From positions 36,522-100,521 of the forward strand of contig PLXQ01000075.1 of assembly GCA_003151475.1 (NCBI GenBank): a stretch of DNA of 64,000 nt, in the 5' to 3' direction. Below are positions 1-7,829 of this stretch, one piece after another (position 1 is the first letter of the stretch; each line of letters begins with the position of its first letter). Origin of the DNA: Acidimicrobiaceae bacterium. Lineage in GTDB: Bacteria; Actinomycetota; Acidimicrobiia; Acidimicrobiales; UBA8190. Under the pieces are notes generated by a model, which saw nothing but the letters and a program-made list of their open reading frames with translations, searched no databases and had not been told where the DNA came from. A program made the translations under genes and the position numbers.

Positions 1-1027
1 CGACCAGCAAGAAGCGCGCCGGCAGGTCGATGGCTCGACGGGCCCGCCTGATCCGGACGACACCCTCCTCGAGTGGCTGGCGCAACATGTCGAGGGCGAC
101 GGCCGGGAACTCGCCCAGCTCGTCGAGGAACAACACCCCGCAGTGGGCGAGAGAAATCTCCCCCGGGCGCAGCCAGGCCGTTCCACCGCCGACGAGCGAC
201 ACCTCGGTGGCCCCGTGATGAGGTGCCCGAAAGGGCGGGCGCTGCGCCAGAGCGCCACCGGCGAGGCTCACGCCGGCGGCCGAGTGGATGCGCGTGACCT
301 CGAGGGCGTCGTCTCGCCCGAGTGGCGGGAGAAGCCCGGGGAGCCGGGTGGCGAGCATGGTCTTGCCCGAACCGGGGGGACCCACGAGCAGCAGATGGTG
401 TCCCCCGGCGGCGGCCACCTCGAGTGCGCGTCGTCCGACCGGCTGACCTCGGACGTCAGCCAGATCGGGACTCGGTGGCAACTCGGTCGCGTCGGTCGTG
501 CGAGCCGCAGTGTCCGCCCACGGACCCTGTCCCCGAAGGGCGGACACGAGCTGGCCCAGGCCGGCGGCCCCGCGCACCTCGTGTCCGCCCACCAATCGTG
601 CTTCGACGGCGCATTCGACCGGGACCACCACCCGCCGGCACGTGAGAGCGGCGACCATGGGCACGATGCCGGGAACCGGCCGGAGGGAGCCGTCAAGCCC
701 GAGCTCGCCGATGAAGGCGGTGTCTTCGACGTCTCTTTCCGACACCGAGCCGTCGGCCACCAGGACACCGATGGCGATGGGCAGGTCGAGCCCGGACCCC
801 CCTTTTCGTCGACCTGACGGAGCAAGATTGACCGTCACCCGGTGCTTGGGCCAGGTCAGGGCGCTCGACAAGACGGCGGCGCGCACCCGGTCACGCGACT
901 CGCGCACAGCGGCGTCGGGAAGGCCGACGACGGTGAATCCGGGCAGGCCACCCGAAACATGGACCTCCACGGCGACGGGACGACCGTCGACTCCGTGAAG
1001 AGTGGCAGATGGGACAGAGGCGAGCAC
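1..1027 (-). CDS. comM: YifB/ComM family AAA+ ATPase (3' end off window)
   Basis: N-terminal two thirds of a magnesium-chelatase-like AAA+ ATPase; the C-terminus lies beyond the left edge. In competent bacteria ComM is a hexameric helicase promoting branch migration during uptake of transforming DNA; its actinobacterial role is unsettled. From GTG 1027 the protein starts [20 protein letters not shown], the usual family N-terminus. It has [19 protein letters not shown] from residue 64, Walker A GPPGSGK at 216 and Walker [10 protein letters not shown] at 300. An in-frame GTG lies four codons upstream (1039), but GGGAG five bases before 1027 favours the shorter start. In M. tuberculosis (from memory) comM is adjacent to yraN; here four other genes intervene. 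Confidence 0.93.
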   Translation of the reverse strand, partial: MLASVPSATLHGVDGRPVAVEVHVSGGLPGFTVVGLPDAAVRESRDRVRAAVLSSALTWPKHRVTVNLAPSGRRKGGSGLDLPIAIGVLVADGSVSERDVEDTAFIGELGLDGSLRPVPGIVPMVAALTCRRVVVPVECAVEARLVGGHEVRGAAGLGQLVSALRGQGPWADTAARTTDATELPPSPDLADVRGQPVGRRALEVAAAGGHHLLLVGPPGSGKTMLATRLPGLLPPLGRDDALEVTRIHSAAGVSLAGGALAQRPPFRAPHHGATEVSLVGGGTAWLRPGEISLAHCGVLFLDELGEFPAVALDMLRQPLEEGVVRIRRARRAIDLPARFLLV

Positions 1028-1327
1028 GACAGCTCCCACGGGGATCGGCGTCGGTCGCGAGACCGATGCTGCTTTGGTGAGAGGGCCGTTCCCTGAGGCG
1101 CCGGCCGCACGAGGCGTAGCCCGCACGGTACGGCAGGGGTGTATCAGCCACCGGGCGCGTGCCCGAGACCCCGGACGGTCGAAGCGTTCGATCGGCCGAT
1201 AAGGACCGACGGGCCGATCAGAGGACAGGGCGTCCCCGGCGGCCGCTGCTTACAGCCCGATGGTCATGAAACAGTCATGACCGACCGGGGCAAGCAGGCA
1301 ACCGCCGGGAGGCGCTGCCCATTTCCT
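1028..1327. other. 300-bp intergenic region between comM and the VOC gene
   Basis: I see no coding frame with recognisable similarity here. It must hold the comM promoter, but no clear TANNNT hexamer sits at leaderless distance from GTG 1027. The one notable element is an 8-bp inverted repeat at 1262-1282, listed separately. Confidence 0.5.
1262..1282. repeat. Perfect inverted repeat, possible operator or terminator
   Basis: Arms GGTCATGA (1262-1269) and TCATGACC (1275-1282) are perfectly complementary around a 5-nt AACAG loop. It is 45 bp past the VOC stop codon and 235 bp upstream of the comM start, both genes reading leftward. No T-run follows on the minus strand, so a regulator site is as likely as a terminator. 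Confidence 0.5.
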
Positions 1328-2107
1328 CTAGCTGTTGGGGGTACGCAGCTTGAACTGAGCGCCGGCGGGGTCGGCCACGGTGGCGAGGCGACCGTGGGGA
1401 GTGTCCTCGGCCTCCATTACGACCGAACCGCCGAGGGCCTTGACCTTGGCGATGGTGGCGTCGGCATCGTCTGTCTCCCAATAGACCGACCAGTAAGAGG
1501 GCACACCTTCGGGCAGGAATGCCGCGGCGTCCATGATCCCGGCCAGCTCGCCTTCGCCCGCCGGATCATGCATGGTTGTGTAACGGAATTCATCGGTGTC
1601 GGCGACGGCACTCGTCTCCCAGTGGAAGACGGAGCGATAGAACGAGACGGCGGCGCCATGGTCGCGGGTATGCAGCTCGAACCAGCTCGGGGCCCCGTGC
1701 TCGTTCAGCACGGTGAACCCGGGGAAGGTCCCCGGCTGCCAGGTGCCGAGGTGGGCTCCGGTCGGGTCGACAAGGATCGCCTGCTTCCCCAGATCGGCGA
1801 CGTCCATGGACGGGCTGATGATCTGGGCACCGTGGGCCTCGGCCGCCTCGAGAGTCTTGGTGATGTCGTCGGTGGCCAGATAGATCTGCCAGGCGTCTGA
1901 GGCAGCCTGGTCGCCCATGGCGCCCATGGCGCCGGCCACAGGGACACCGTTGCGGGTGAACATGAAGTAGCCGCCGAACTCCGGGCTCGGGTCCTGCGCT
2001 TCCCACCCGAAGAGTTCGGCGTAGAACGTGCGACTGCCCTCCACGTCGGAGGTCCACAGATCGGTCCAGCACGGCGCTCCGACGGGGGCACTGTCTCGAG
2101 TGGGCAT
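1328..2107 (-). CDS. VOC superfamily (glyoxalase/bleomycin-resistance fold) protein, two domains
   Basis: A 259-residue protein of two tandem vicinal-oxygen-chelate modules, each starting with a WTDLW or WFEL strand (GAPCWTDLWTSDVEGSRTFY near residue 11; GAPSWFELHTRDHGAAVSFY near 137). It belongs to the actinobacterial Rv0577/Rv0911-like group; substrates of most members are unknown, and methylglyoxal detoxification is only suggested for the group. ATG 2107 is chosen over an upstream GTG at 2155 because AAAGGAG lies five bases before it. It diverges from the STAS-like gene and shares the neighbourhood with an ECF sigma factor, which fits a stress or aldehyde-response module (inference). Confidence 0.88.
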   Translation of the reverse strand: MPTRDSAPVGAPCWTDLWTSDVEGSRTFYAELFGWEAQDPSPEFGGYFMFTRNGVPVAGAMGAMGDQAASDAWQIYLATDDITKTLEAAEAHGAQIISPSMDVADLGKQAILVDPTGAHLGTWQPGTFPGFTVLNEHGAPSWFELHTRDHGAAVSFYRSVFHWETSAVADTDEFRYTTMHDPAGEGELAGIMDAAAFLPEGVPSYWSVYWETDDADATIAKVKALGGSVVMEAEDTPHGRLATVADPAGAQFKLRTPNS

Positions 2108-2309
2108 GGCTACTCCTTTTTCTCCGAAGTTTGGTTCGTTGAATGGTTTCACCACACTCGACGGGTTCGGGGGCCGAGAATCATCGGTCCTCCGAGGAGT
2201 TCATGCCACGCCGGCGCCCGACTCGGCCCGGCCCTGCCTCGGATCGGGTTCCGCATGGCGCGGCACGACGGGCGGCCGATGAGATCACCGGCCCGGGCCC
2301 GTCCACCAG

Positions 2310-2546
2310 GTGATGGTTTCCATCCAACGTTGGTGCCGGATCACCGTGGTGGGCCCCGACGGTGCGGTGCTGACCGACGACGTGCTCGAGGGACCGGCCC
2401 CCCCTGACCTGGGTGCCATGGACGAGGTGGCCCGTTGGGCACTGCTGGCGGCCCGTCTGAACGGCACGATCGGACTGACCGAGGTCTCGCCCGCCATGCA
2501 GGAGCTTCTCGAGCTCGGTGGCCTAGGAATCGAGGTGCAGGGGTAG
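2310..2546 (+). CDS. Small STAS-like hypothetical protein
   Basis: A 78-residue protein starting MMVSIQRWCRITVVGPDG, containing an ARWALLAARLNGTIGLTEVS helix-strand and ending MQELLELGGLGIEV. This resembles the C-terminal half of STAS (anti-sigma-antagonist-like) domains and small actinobacterial proteins encoded beside ECF sigma factors; the match is from memory, and no phosphorylatable Ser of a classical antagonist is obvious. Start may be GTG 2310 or ATG 2313. Its 3' end overlaps the convergent sigma-factor gene by 24 bp, so the two transcripts are antisense at their ends. A role in controlling that sigma factor is inference. Confidence 0.7.
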   Translation: MMVSIQRWCRITVVGPDGAVLTDDVLEGPAPPDLGAMDEVARWALLAARLNGTIGLTEVSPAMQELLELGGLGIEVQG

Positions 2547-3551
2547 ACCGAACTCGGGAAAGAGCCGTTCGGGGTCCAAGAGGCTCAGGAAGAAATTCAT
2601 GCCGGTGATCTTTCCTTCCGAGATCTCGAGCACCTGCAGCGCCCACGGCGCGTGACCGCCGGCCCGATCCGGTCGGTACTGTCCGAATGCCGGGCAGCCG
2701 TTGGCGAAAGCGGGCACGAGCCGTGAACCCCGGCACGCGCTCGGTCCCGGCTGGACCATCCACCGGCCGATATCGACCGCTCCCCTGATCCACATGGCGA
2801 ACGGCGGCATCTGCTGGACGGCGTCGTCGTGCAGCAGCGTCACCAGGCGTTCGATGTCATAGCGCTCGAAGGCGTCGACGTAGCGCTCGAGCAATTCGGC
2901 GTCGGCCGTGTCCAAGGTCTCGCGGCTCTCTTCATTCGGCAGTGCGCCGAGCGTGGCGCGGGCGCGCTGGAGAGCGCTGTTGACCGCCGCCACACTGGTA
3001 TCGAGGAGTTCGGCCACTTCTGACACCTGCCAGCGCAGGACCTCGCACAGGATCAGAGCGGCGCGCTGGCGGGCGGGTAAGTGTTGGAGCGCGGTGACGA
3101 AGGCCAGGCGGATGGACTCGCGGTACTGGGCGATCTCGGCCGGATCCGTGCTCTCGGGGGCGACACGGGCATCGGGAACCGGGGTCACCCACGTGGCTTC
3201 GGGCAGCGTCGGGCCGAGGTGGGACTCCTCGGGGGGCGAGGCCGGACCCATCTCCATGGGTCGGGCCCGGCGTTGGACCTGGCGGTGCATGTCGATGCAC
3301 ACGTTGGTGGCGATGCGATACAACCACGAGCGCACGCTGGAGCGACCTTCGAAGTCCTCGGCGTGGCGCCAGGCTCTCAGCATGGTCTCCTGGACGGCAT
3401 CCTCGGCTTCGAAGCCGGAACCAAGCATCCGGTAGCAGTAGCCGTTCAACTCCCGCCGGAACGGCTCCAGGTCAGATGGAGCCGGAGCCTCCTCGCGCAG
3501 GGCCACGGGACCAGATACTACCGAAGGGGACTCGAACATGACATCGGCCAT
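2523..3551 (-). CDS. ECF-type RNA polymerase sigma factor with C-terminal SnoaL-like domain (SigG-like)
   Basis: A 342-residue extracytoplasmic-function sigma factor of the SigG/TIGR02960-like type. Region 2 lies near residues 31-90 (ELNGYCYRMLGSGFEAEDAV, then TMLRAWR and SWLYRIATNVCIDMHR). Region 4 lies near 148-202 (LPARQRAALILCEVL and the helix-turn-helix VAELLDTSVAAVNSALQRAR). Residues from about 215 on form a SnoaL/NTF2-like domain, which in such ECF groups replaces or supplements anti-sigma control. No transmembrane anti-sigma gene is adjacent; the convergent STAS-like gene and the VOC gene are the nearest neighbours. Starts at 3551 or 3539 are both possible and neither has a good Shine-Dalgarno. 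Confidence 0.9.
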   Translation of the reverse strand: MADVMFESPSVVSGPVALREEAPAPSDLEPFRRELNGYCYRMLGSGFEAEDAVQETMLRAWRHAEDFEGRSSVRSWLYRIATNVCIDMHRQVQRRARPMEMGPASPPEESHLGPTLPEATWVTPVPDARVAPESTDPAEIAQYRESIRLAFVTALQHLPARQRAALILCEVLRWQVSEVAELLDTSVAAVNSALQRARATLGALPNEESRETLDTADAELLERYVDAFERYDIERLVTLLHDDAVQQMPPFAMWIRGAVDIGRWMVQPGPSACRGSRLVPAFANGCPAFGQYRPDRAGGHAPWALQVLEISEGKITGMNFFLSLLDPERLFPEFGLPLHLDS

Positions 3552-3653
3552 TACAGGTTGGACGCAACGGTCGATCAGAAGTCATCGGTCGCCTCCGGCC
3601 AACATCTGCCGACTCCGTGGGACCCACCGGGATCCCCCGCCCGGCCGGATCGG

Positions 3654-4442
3654 TCAGTTGCCGGTGAAGTGGGGGTCGCGCTTTTCGGAGAAGGCGCGCA
3701 TCGCCTCGCGGGTGTCCTCGGTCGTGAAGTTCACCGTCTGGCAGCGGGCCTCGTCTTCCAGGGCCTGGGCCATGGAGACAACCCCACTGTCGTTGAGCAG
3801 CTTCTTCGTCATGGAGAGGGCGATGGGCGGACCGGCCGCCAGCCGCCTGGCCCAGTCGTCGACAAAGGCATCGATCTCCTCGTCGACCACCAGGCGGTTC
3901 ACGAGACCAATCGAAGCGGCCTCGTCGGCGGACAAGGTGTCGGCGAAATAGGCCAGCTCCTTGGCCCGGTGCAGGCCGATAAGGCGCGGCAACAACCAGG
4001 AGGACCCGCCGTCCACCGACAACCCCCGGCGGGAAAAGATCTCCGACAGCCGTGCCGAGGACGCCATGACGGTGAGATCGCAGCACAGCGCCAGACTCAG
4101 GCCGGCGCCGGCGGCGATCCCGTTGATCTTGGCGATCGTCGGTTTCGGGAGGTCGTACAGCGCCTGCATGACGGAACCGAGGAACCGCATGCGGGTAAGA
4201 GGGGGATCGTCGCTGTCGCCGCTGATGCCCTTGGGATCGCCGATATCGGCGCCCGAACAGAAGGCCCCACCCGCTCCGGTGACCACCAGGACGCGGTCCT
4301 CGCGCCGACGAGCGACGTCGCCGAACGTGGCGTACAGCTCCTGCCACATCGCGCCGTTGGCGGCGTTCTTGCGCTCAGGACGGTTGAGGGTGACAGTGAC
4401 AACTCCCGCGTCACGCTCCACAATGATGGTCTCGCCGGTCAC
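3654..4442 (-). CDS. Enoyl-CoA hydratase/isomerase family protein
   Basis: A 262-residue crotonase-fold enzyme acting on CoA thioesters. It has the oxyanion-hole segment GAGGAFCSGADIGD near residue 57 and GIAAGAGLSLALCCDLTV near 108. The second catalytic position carries Asp (SVDGGSSWLLPRLIG, about 143-157), as in many PaaG-type isomerases rather than classical hydratases, so hydratase versus isomerase activity is open. It ends FSEKRDPHFTGN, a typical tail. GTG 4442 is supported by a TAGGGT hexamer ending six bases upstream. It belongs with the other scattered acyl-CoA enzymes of the window rather than the ribosomal genes downstream. Confidence 0.9.
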   Translation of the reverse strand: MTGETIIVERDAGVVTVTLNRPERKNAANGAMWQELYATFGDVARRREDRVLVVTGAGGAFCSGADIGDPKGISGDSDDPPLTRMRFLGSVMQALYDLPKPTIAKINGIAAGAGLSLALCCDLTVMASSARLSEIFSRRGLSVDGGSSWLLPRLIGLHRAKELAYFADTLSADEAASIGLVNRLVVDEEIDAFVDDWARRLAAGPPIALSMTKKLLNDSGVVSMAQALEDEARCQTVNFTTEDTREAMRAFSEKRDPHFTGN

Positions 4443-4448
4443 GGCGCC

Positions 4449-4454
4449 ACCCTA
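4449..4454 (-). promoter_or_regulatory. Putative -10 hexamer for leaderless enoyl-CoA hydratase mRNA
   Basis: TAGGGT on the minus strand, six bases before GTG 4442 (spacer GGCGCC). That places the expected transcription start at or within a base of the start codon. No -35 consensus is evident. Confidence 0.6.
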
Positions 4455-4521
4455 CTCACCAAGCAGGAGAACCGGCCAAGAGCGCTCGCGATCTTGGTCT
4501 CGGCGTCTCGGGTGAGCGGCG

Positions 4522-4935
4522 TCAGAAGGCGTCGTGGAGCATCTCGATGTGGAGCTCTCCAGAGCGGTTCTCCATAACCCCGGCGACGTCGAAGCGCACG
4601 GGCCGCATCCGCGTACCGCGTTGGCGGGTGTCGGCCAGCCACCGCGCCGCCAGCTGCCGGAGCCGTCGCTGCTTGGTGGCCGTGACGGCGTCAGCGGGTG
4701 ACCCGAAGGCCGTCGACGAACGGGTCTTCACCTCGCAGACCACGACCACACCATCGGGATCGAGGGCGACCAGATCGATCTCTCCGTGGCGGCACCGCCA
4801 ATTGCGGGCCACGACGTCGTAACCGGCCCGCACGTACCAAAGCGCTACCGCTTCTTCTCCCCGCCGACCAAGATCGGCACGACCGAGATCGCCACGACTG
4901 ACGGGTGATCGAGCACTCGGAGATATCGCGGTCAT
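4522..4935 (-). CDS. yraN: YraN/UPF0102 family endonuclease-like protein
   Basis: A 137-residue protein with the family core: GRRGEEAVALWYVRAGYDVV, NWRCRHGEIDLVALD, VCEVKTRSSTAFGSP and AVTATKQRRLRQLA. The E..GEIDLV..E.K pattern matches restriction-endonuclease-like folds, and family members are thought to be nucleases, but no substrate is established. In actinobacteria it usually lies beside comM; here the sigma/VOC/crotonase genes separate them. ATG 4935 is chosen; an in-frame TTG two codons upstream is possible. Confidence 0.9.
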   Translation of the reverse strand: MTAISPSARSPVSRGDLGRADLGRRGEEAVALWYVRAGYDVVARNWRCRHGEIDLVALDPDGVVVVCEVKTRSSTAFGSPADAVTATKQRRLRQLAARWLADTRQRGTRMRPVRFDVAGVMENRSGELHIEMLHDAF

Positions 4936-4993
4936 CTCCAAAGTCTCTCCGGGGGGTGTAATACCGCCGGTGGCCGGACGCCCCCGCCGGGGC

Positions 4994-5287
4994 TCAGGTG
5001 TCGCGTTCGGGGAGCCGCTCCACGTTCACGTCCCGGAAGGTGAGCACCTTGACGCTCGGAACGAACCGGGCCGGGCGGTACATGTCCCACACCCAGGCAT
5101 CGGTCAGTTCGACTTCGATGCAGGTCGGAGCGGAGCTGCTGCCCACCGAGACCTTGACTTCATTGGCCAGGTAGAAGCGGCGTTCCGTCTCGACCACGTA
5201 GTTGAAAAGCGGGAGCACCGTGCGGTACTCCTGAACCAGAGCCAGTTCGATGTCGGCCTCGTAGCGTTCGAGGTCCTCTTCGCTCAT
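4994..5287 (-). CDS. DUF2469 family protein
   Basis: A 97-residue conserved actinobacterial protein of unknown function. It starts MSEEDLERYEADIELALVQE and contains YRTVLPLFNYVVETERRFYL followed by a beta-rich VEVELTDAWVWDMYRPARFV segment. The start at 5287 is only four bases past the rplS stop codon, which argues against the long in-frame extension reaching into rplS. The M. tuberculosis counterpart (Rv2901c, from memory) also lies near rplS. It is probably translated from the rplS transcript. Confidence 0.9.
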   Translation of the reverse strand: MSEEDLERYEADIELALVQEYRTVLPLFNYVVETERRFYLANEVKVSVGSSSAPTCIEVELTDAWVWDMYRPARFVPSVKVLTFRDVNVERLPERDT

Positions 5288-5291
5288 CGCC

Positions 5292-5645
5292 CTACGGGCG
5301 GACTGCCCGCTTCTCCTTGATCTTGGCCGCCTTACCGATGCGGTCACGCTGGTAATAGAGCTTGGCCCGGCGGACGTCACCCCGGGTCACCATCTCGATC
5401 TTGGCCAGAACGGGCGAGTGGACGGGAAAGGTCCGCTCCACCCCGACGCCGAAGCTGACTTTGCGGACGGTGAAGGTCTCGCGGGCGCCGGACCCCTGGC
5501 GGCGGATGACAGCCCCCTGGAAGACCTGGACGCGCTCACGGGTGCCCTCCACAACCCTCACGTGAACCTTGAGGGTGTCGCCAGGACCGAACTCGGGGAT
5601 GTCGTCTCGCAGGAACTCGCGATCGACGATGTCAGTCGGATTCAT
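5292..5645 (-). CDS. rplS: 50S ribosomal protein L19
   Basis: A 117-residue L19, full length for the family, located at the interface of the large and small subunits. Diagnostic segments: [35 protein letters not shown] and the C-terminal [23 protein letters not shown] 5645 has GAAGGGA eight bases upstream. It lies between trmD and DUF2469, the usual trmD-rplS order. Confidence 0.98.
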   Translation of the reverse strand: MNPTDIVDREFLRDDIPEFGPGDTLKVHVRVVEGTRERVQVFQGAVIRRQGSGARETFTVRKVSFGVGVERTFPVHSPVLAKIEMVTRGDVRRAKLYYQRDRIGKAAKIKEKRAVRP

Positions 5646-5822
5646 GGTGCGCGTCCCTTCGCGGGTCGATTTTCGGGCGACGTCGGCGACACCCGGGCGG
5701 GATGGCCACCTCCGAGCACGGCCGGCCGATGGGGCCTGCTGGAACTCGCCAGAATAGCCGCTCCCTGGGCCTTCGTGCGGCGGAACCCCGGCGCCCTGCC
5801 CTCCGTGAACCCTTATCCGGCC

Positions 5823-6569
5823 CTACGAAGAACGGTCGGGGTCCTCGGCATCCAAAAGACGCTGCTCCTCGTCCGAGATCCCGCCCCGGGCGACGATCAG
5901 GTCCGGTCGCTCGTCGATTGTCCTCTGGAGCGCCTTCAGCCGGCGCCAGCGCTCGATACGGGCGTGGTCCCCGTTGCGCAGCACCTCGGGAACCTCCCAG
6001 CCCCTGAAGTCGGCCGGACGGGTGTAGTGGGGATACTCGAGGAGCCCGGAGGTGAAGCTCTCGTCCTGAGCCGAGGCCTCGTTCCCCATGACCCCCGGCA
6101 ACAGGCGGGAGACGGCTTCGATGACGACCATGGCGGCCGCCTCACCGCCGGCCAGGACGTAGTCGCCGATCGACAGCTCCCCATCGACGAGGTGATCGGA
6201 GACCCGCTCGTCCACCCCCTCGTAGCGTCCGCACAACAGCGAGAATCCGCCCGAGGCACCGGCCGCCAGGCCGGCCAGTTCTTCGGCCACGCTCTGATCG
6301 AAACGTCGGCCCCGGGGGCCGAGAAGGTAGAGAGGTCTCGGCGGATCGGTCGTCTCCACCGCCTGAAAGAGGGGACCGGGGGTGAGCACCATTCCGGCCC
6401 CGCCGCCGAACGGTGCGTCGTCCACCGAACGACGGGCATCGGTCGTCGCATCACGCAGATCATGGATCCGCAGGTCGAGGACACCATCGCGACGGGCCCG
6501 GCCGAGGAGGGCAACCGAACTGAAGCCCTCTAAGAGCTCGGGAAAGATAGTGAAGACGTCGATCCGCAT
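5823..6569 (-). CDS. trmD: tRNA (guanine-N1)-methyltransferase
   Basis: A 248-residue SPOUT methyltransferase that makes m1G37 in tRNAs with G36, using S-adenosylmethionine. Visible landmarks: [16 protein letters not shown] at the N-terminus, the SAM-binding trefoil-knot segments [14 protein letters not shown] and [20 protein letters not shown], then LLPGVMGN and [17 protein letters not shown] 6569 has GGAGGGA five bases upstream, so the longer in-frame extension toward rimM is not used. It follows rimM by 31 bp, the common rpsP-rimM-trmD-rplS order. Confidence 0.97.
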   Translation of the reverse strand: MRIDVFTIFPELLEGFSSVALLGRARRDGVLDLRIHDLRDATTDARRSVDDAPFGGGAGMVLTPGPLFQAVETTDPPRPLYLLGPRGRRFDQSVAEELAGLAAGASGGFSLLCGRYEGVDERVSDHLVDGELSIGDYVLAGGEAAAMVVIEAVSRLLPGVMGNEASAQDESFTSGLLEYPHYTRPADFRGWEVPEVLRNGDHARIERWRRLKALQRTIDERPDLIVARGGISDEEQRLLDAEDPDRSS

Positions 6570-6600
6570 TGCGATCCCTCCGCCGGCGTTCGGCTCAGCG

Positions 6601-7047
6601 TCAGTCGAGCAGGCCGGCCGGGATCTCGACCACGATCCGGCCTGGGCCGTGCTCAACAACACAGCGCAGTGGCACGAGGCCGCCACCGTCGAGCTCGAGG
6701 AGATCGCTGACCGGATTGGCCACCACGGCGGCGACGGTACCGAGCGGGCGGCCGTCGGCATTGTCGACGACGGTCGAGCCCACGAGCTCGTGGACCCACA
6801 GGGCCGCCGGGTCCTCCAGTGGAGGGGCACGCAGTATGCGGTCGCGCAGGCGCTCGGCGGCGGCGATGCCGTGGACGCCGGCGAAGTTGACCAGCCAGCG
6901 ATAGCGGAAGGGACGTGAGCTCTCGATGCGCAACTCACCCTCGTCGGTCTGGAAGACCGAGCCCGGCATCGATCGTTCGGCGCGGTTGCTCACGAAGTTG
7001 ACGACCACTTCGCCACTCAGGCCGTGAGGTCGCACCACGCGCCCCAC
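6601..7047 (-). CDS. rimM: Ribosome maturation factor RimM
   Basis: A 148-residue RimM, an S19-binding factor for 30S head assembly. The N-terminal beta-barrel opens [16 protein letters not shown]. The C-terminal PRC-barrel-like part contains [19 protein letters not shown] and the DLLELDGG...VPL strand pair. GTG 7047 is the first possible start because an in-frame TGA lies five codons upstream. That leaves almost no residues before the VGRVVRPHG signature. No Shine-Dalgarno is obvious. Confidence 0.95.
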   Translation of the reverse strand: MGRVVRPHGLSGEVVVNFVSNRAERSMPGSVFQTDEGELRIESSRPFRYRWLVNFAGVHGIAAAERLRDRILRAPPLEDPAALWVHELVGSTVVDNADGRPLGTVAAVVANPVSDLLELDGGGLVPLRCVVEHGPGRIVVEIPAGLLD

Positions 7048-7099
7048 GTCGAGGAGTCCGTCATCCGTCCGGCTGGGGACGGGATCACGGCGGGGATCG

Positions 7100-7432
7100 T
7101 CAGTCGTCGACGAAGTCGACGTTTGTCTCCACCCCGTCTCGCGATCCGGCCACCCGCACCAGAGTCCTGATGGCCTGGGCCACCCGTCCCCGACGTCCGA
7201 TCATCCGACCCATGTCGCGTTGTGCCACGTGGATGCGGAATCGCACGGTGCGACCGGAGTCGTCCGCCTCGAGCACAACGGCGTCGGGGTCCGTGGCGAT
7301 GGACCGGGTGATGTAGTCGAGGACGGCGCGCGCCGTTCCTCCCTCGACACGGTTGCCGGCCATGTCGTCCACCGTGTTGATGTCGTGTTCCTCCGCGTCA
7401 CCGGCAGCGGAGTTGAAGTCCTCGTCGCTCAC
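7100..7432 (-). CDS. khpA: KH-domain RNA-binding protein KhpA
   Basis: A 110-residue protein with an acidic N-terminal extension (about 35 residues) and a single type II KH domain. The GxxG loop is in [19 protein letters not shown] near residue 85. KhpA proteins bind many RNAs and, in firmicutes with KhpB, influence cell-wall growth. GTG 7432 overlaps the rpsP stop codon as GTGA, so it is probably translationally coupled to S16. The usual bacterial family is about 75-80 residues; the extra acidic N-terminus is an actinobacterial feature. Confidence 0.93.
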   Translation of the reverse strand: MSDEDFNSAAGDAEEHDINTVDDMAGNRVEGGTARAVLDYITRSIATDPDAVVLEADDSGRTVRFRIHVAQRDMGRMIGRRGRVAQAIRTLVRVAGSRDGVETNVDFVDD

Positions 7433-7713
7433 TTGGCTTCCGCCGGACGGTATTCGTCCCAGGCACCGGACTTGCGTAGGAGCTTCTCCACGCGCTCGGT
7501 GGGGGTGGCACCCTGACGCAGCCATTTGAGGGCCTTCACGTTGTCGATCTCGACGATGGCGTCGGGTTCGGCCAACGAGCGCCCCCGCGGGGCGTAGGTG
7601 CCGACGATCTCGATGAAACGGCCGTCACGCGGCGACCTGCTGTCAGCGGCAACGACGCGGTACGTCGGCTGCTTCTTCTTGCCCATCCGCATGAGACGGA
7701 GCTTTACGGCCAC
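7429..7713 (-). CDS. rpsP: 30S ribosomal protein S16
   Basis: A 94-residue S16 beginning [20 protein letters not shown] and containing [20 protein letters not shown], the family signature. GTG 7713 is preceded by AGGAGA about nine bases upstream. It heads the rpsP-khpA-rimM-trmD-rplS-DUF2469 gene string. A terminator-like hairpin at 7800-7820 separates it from ffh. Confidence 0.98.
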   Translation of the reverse strand: MAVKLRLMRMGKKKQPTYRVVAADSRSPRDGRFIEIVGTYAPRGRSLAEPDAIVEIDNVKALKWLRQGATPTERVEKLLRKSGAWDEYRPAEAK

Positions 7714-7799
7714 TATTTGACTCTCCTGATCTTCCTGTGAGCGTCACGCACCCGGGGGTGCGGACCTTCCATTGTGGCCCGTCACGGGCCCTCCCGGCG

Positions 7800-7820
7800 A
7801 AAAAAGGCCATTTCGGGCCT
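7800..7820 (-). terminator. Rho-independent terminator after ffh
   Basis: On the minus strand AGGCC (7820-7816), loop CGAAAT, GGCCT (7809-7805), then a run of T from 7804 to 7800. It begins 10 bases past the ffh stop codon. The stem is short (5 bp) but perfect and followed by a T-run, the only such arrangement I noticed in this window. Confidence 0.7.
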
Positions 7821-7829
7821 GCCGGAGCG

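Noticed and set aside
3081..4577. Plus-strand frame of about 500 codons opposite the sigma factor and enoyl-CoA hydratase genes
   Set aside because: Covers two unrelated, motif-bearing minus-strand genes; composition is that of an antisense frame.
7776..7790. GGCCC-GTCAC-GGGCC inverted repeat between rpsP and ffh considered as the terminator
   Set aside because: No T-run follows on either strand; the nearby hairpin with T-run at 7800-7820 is a better candidate.
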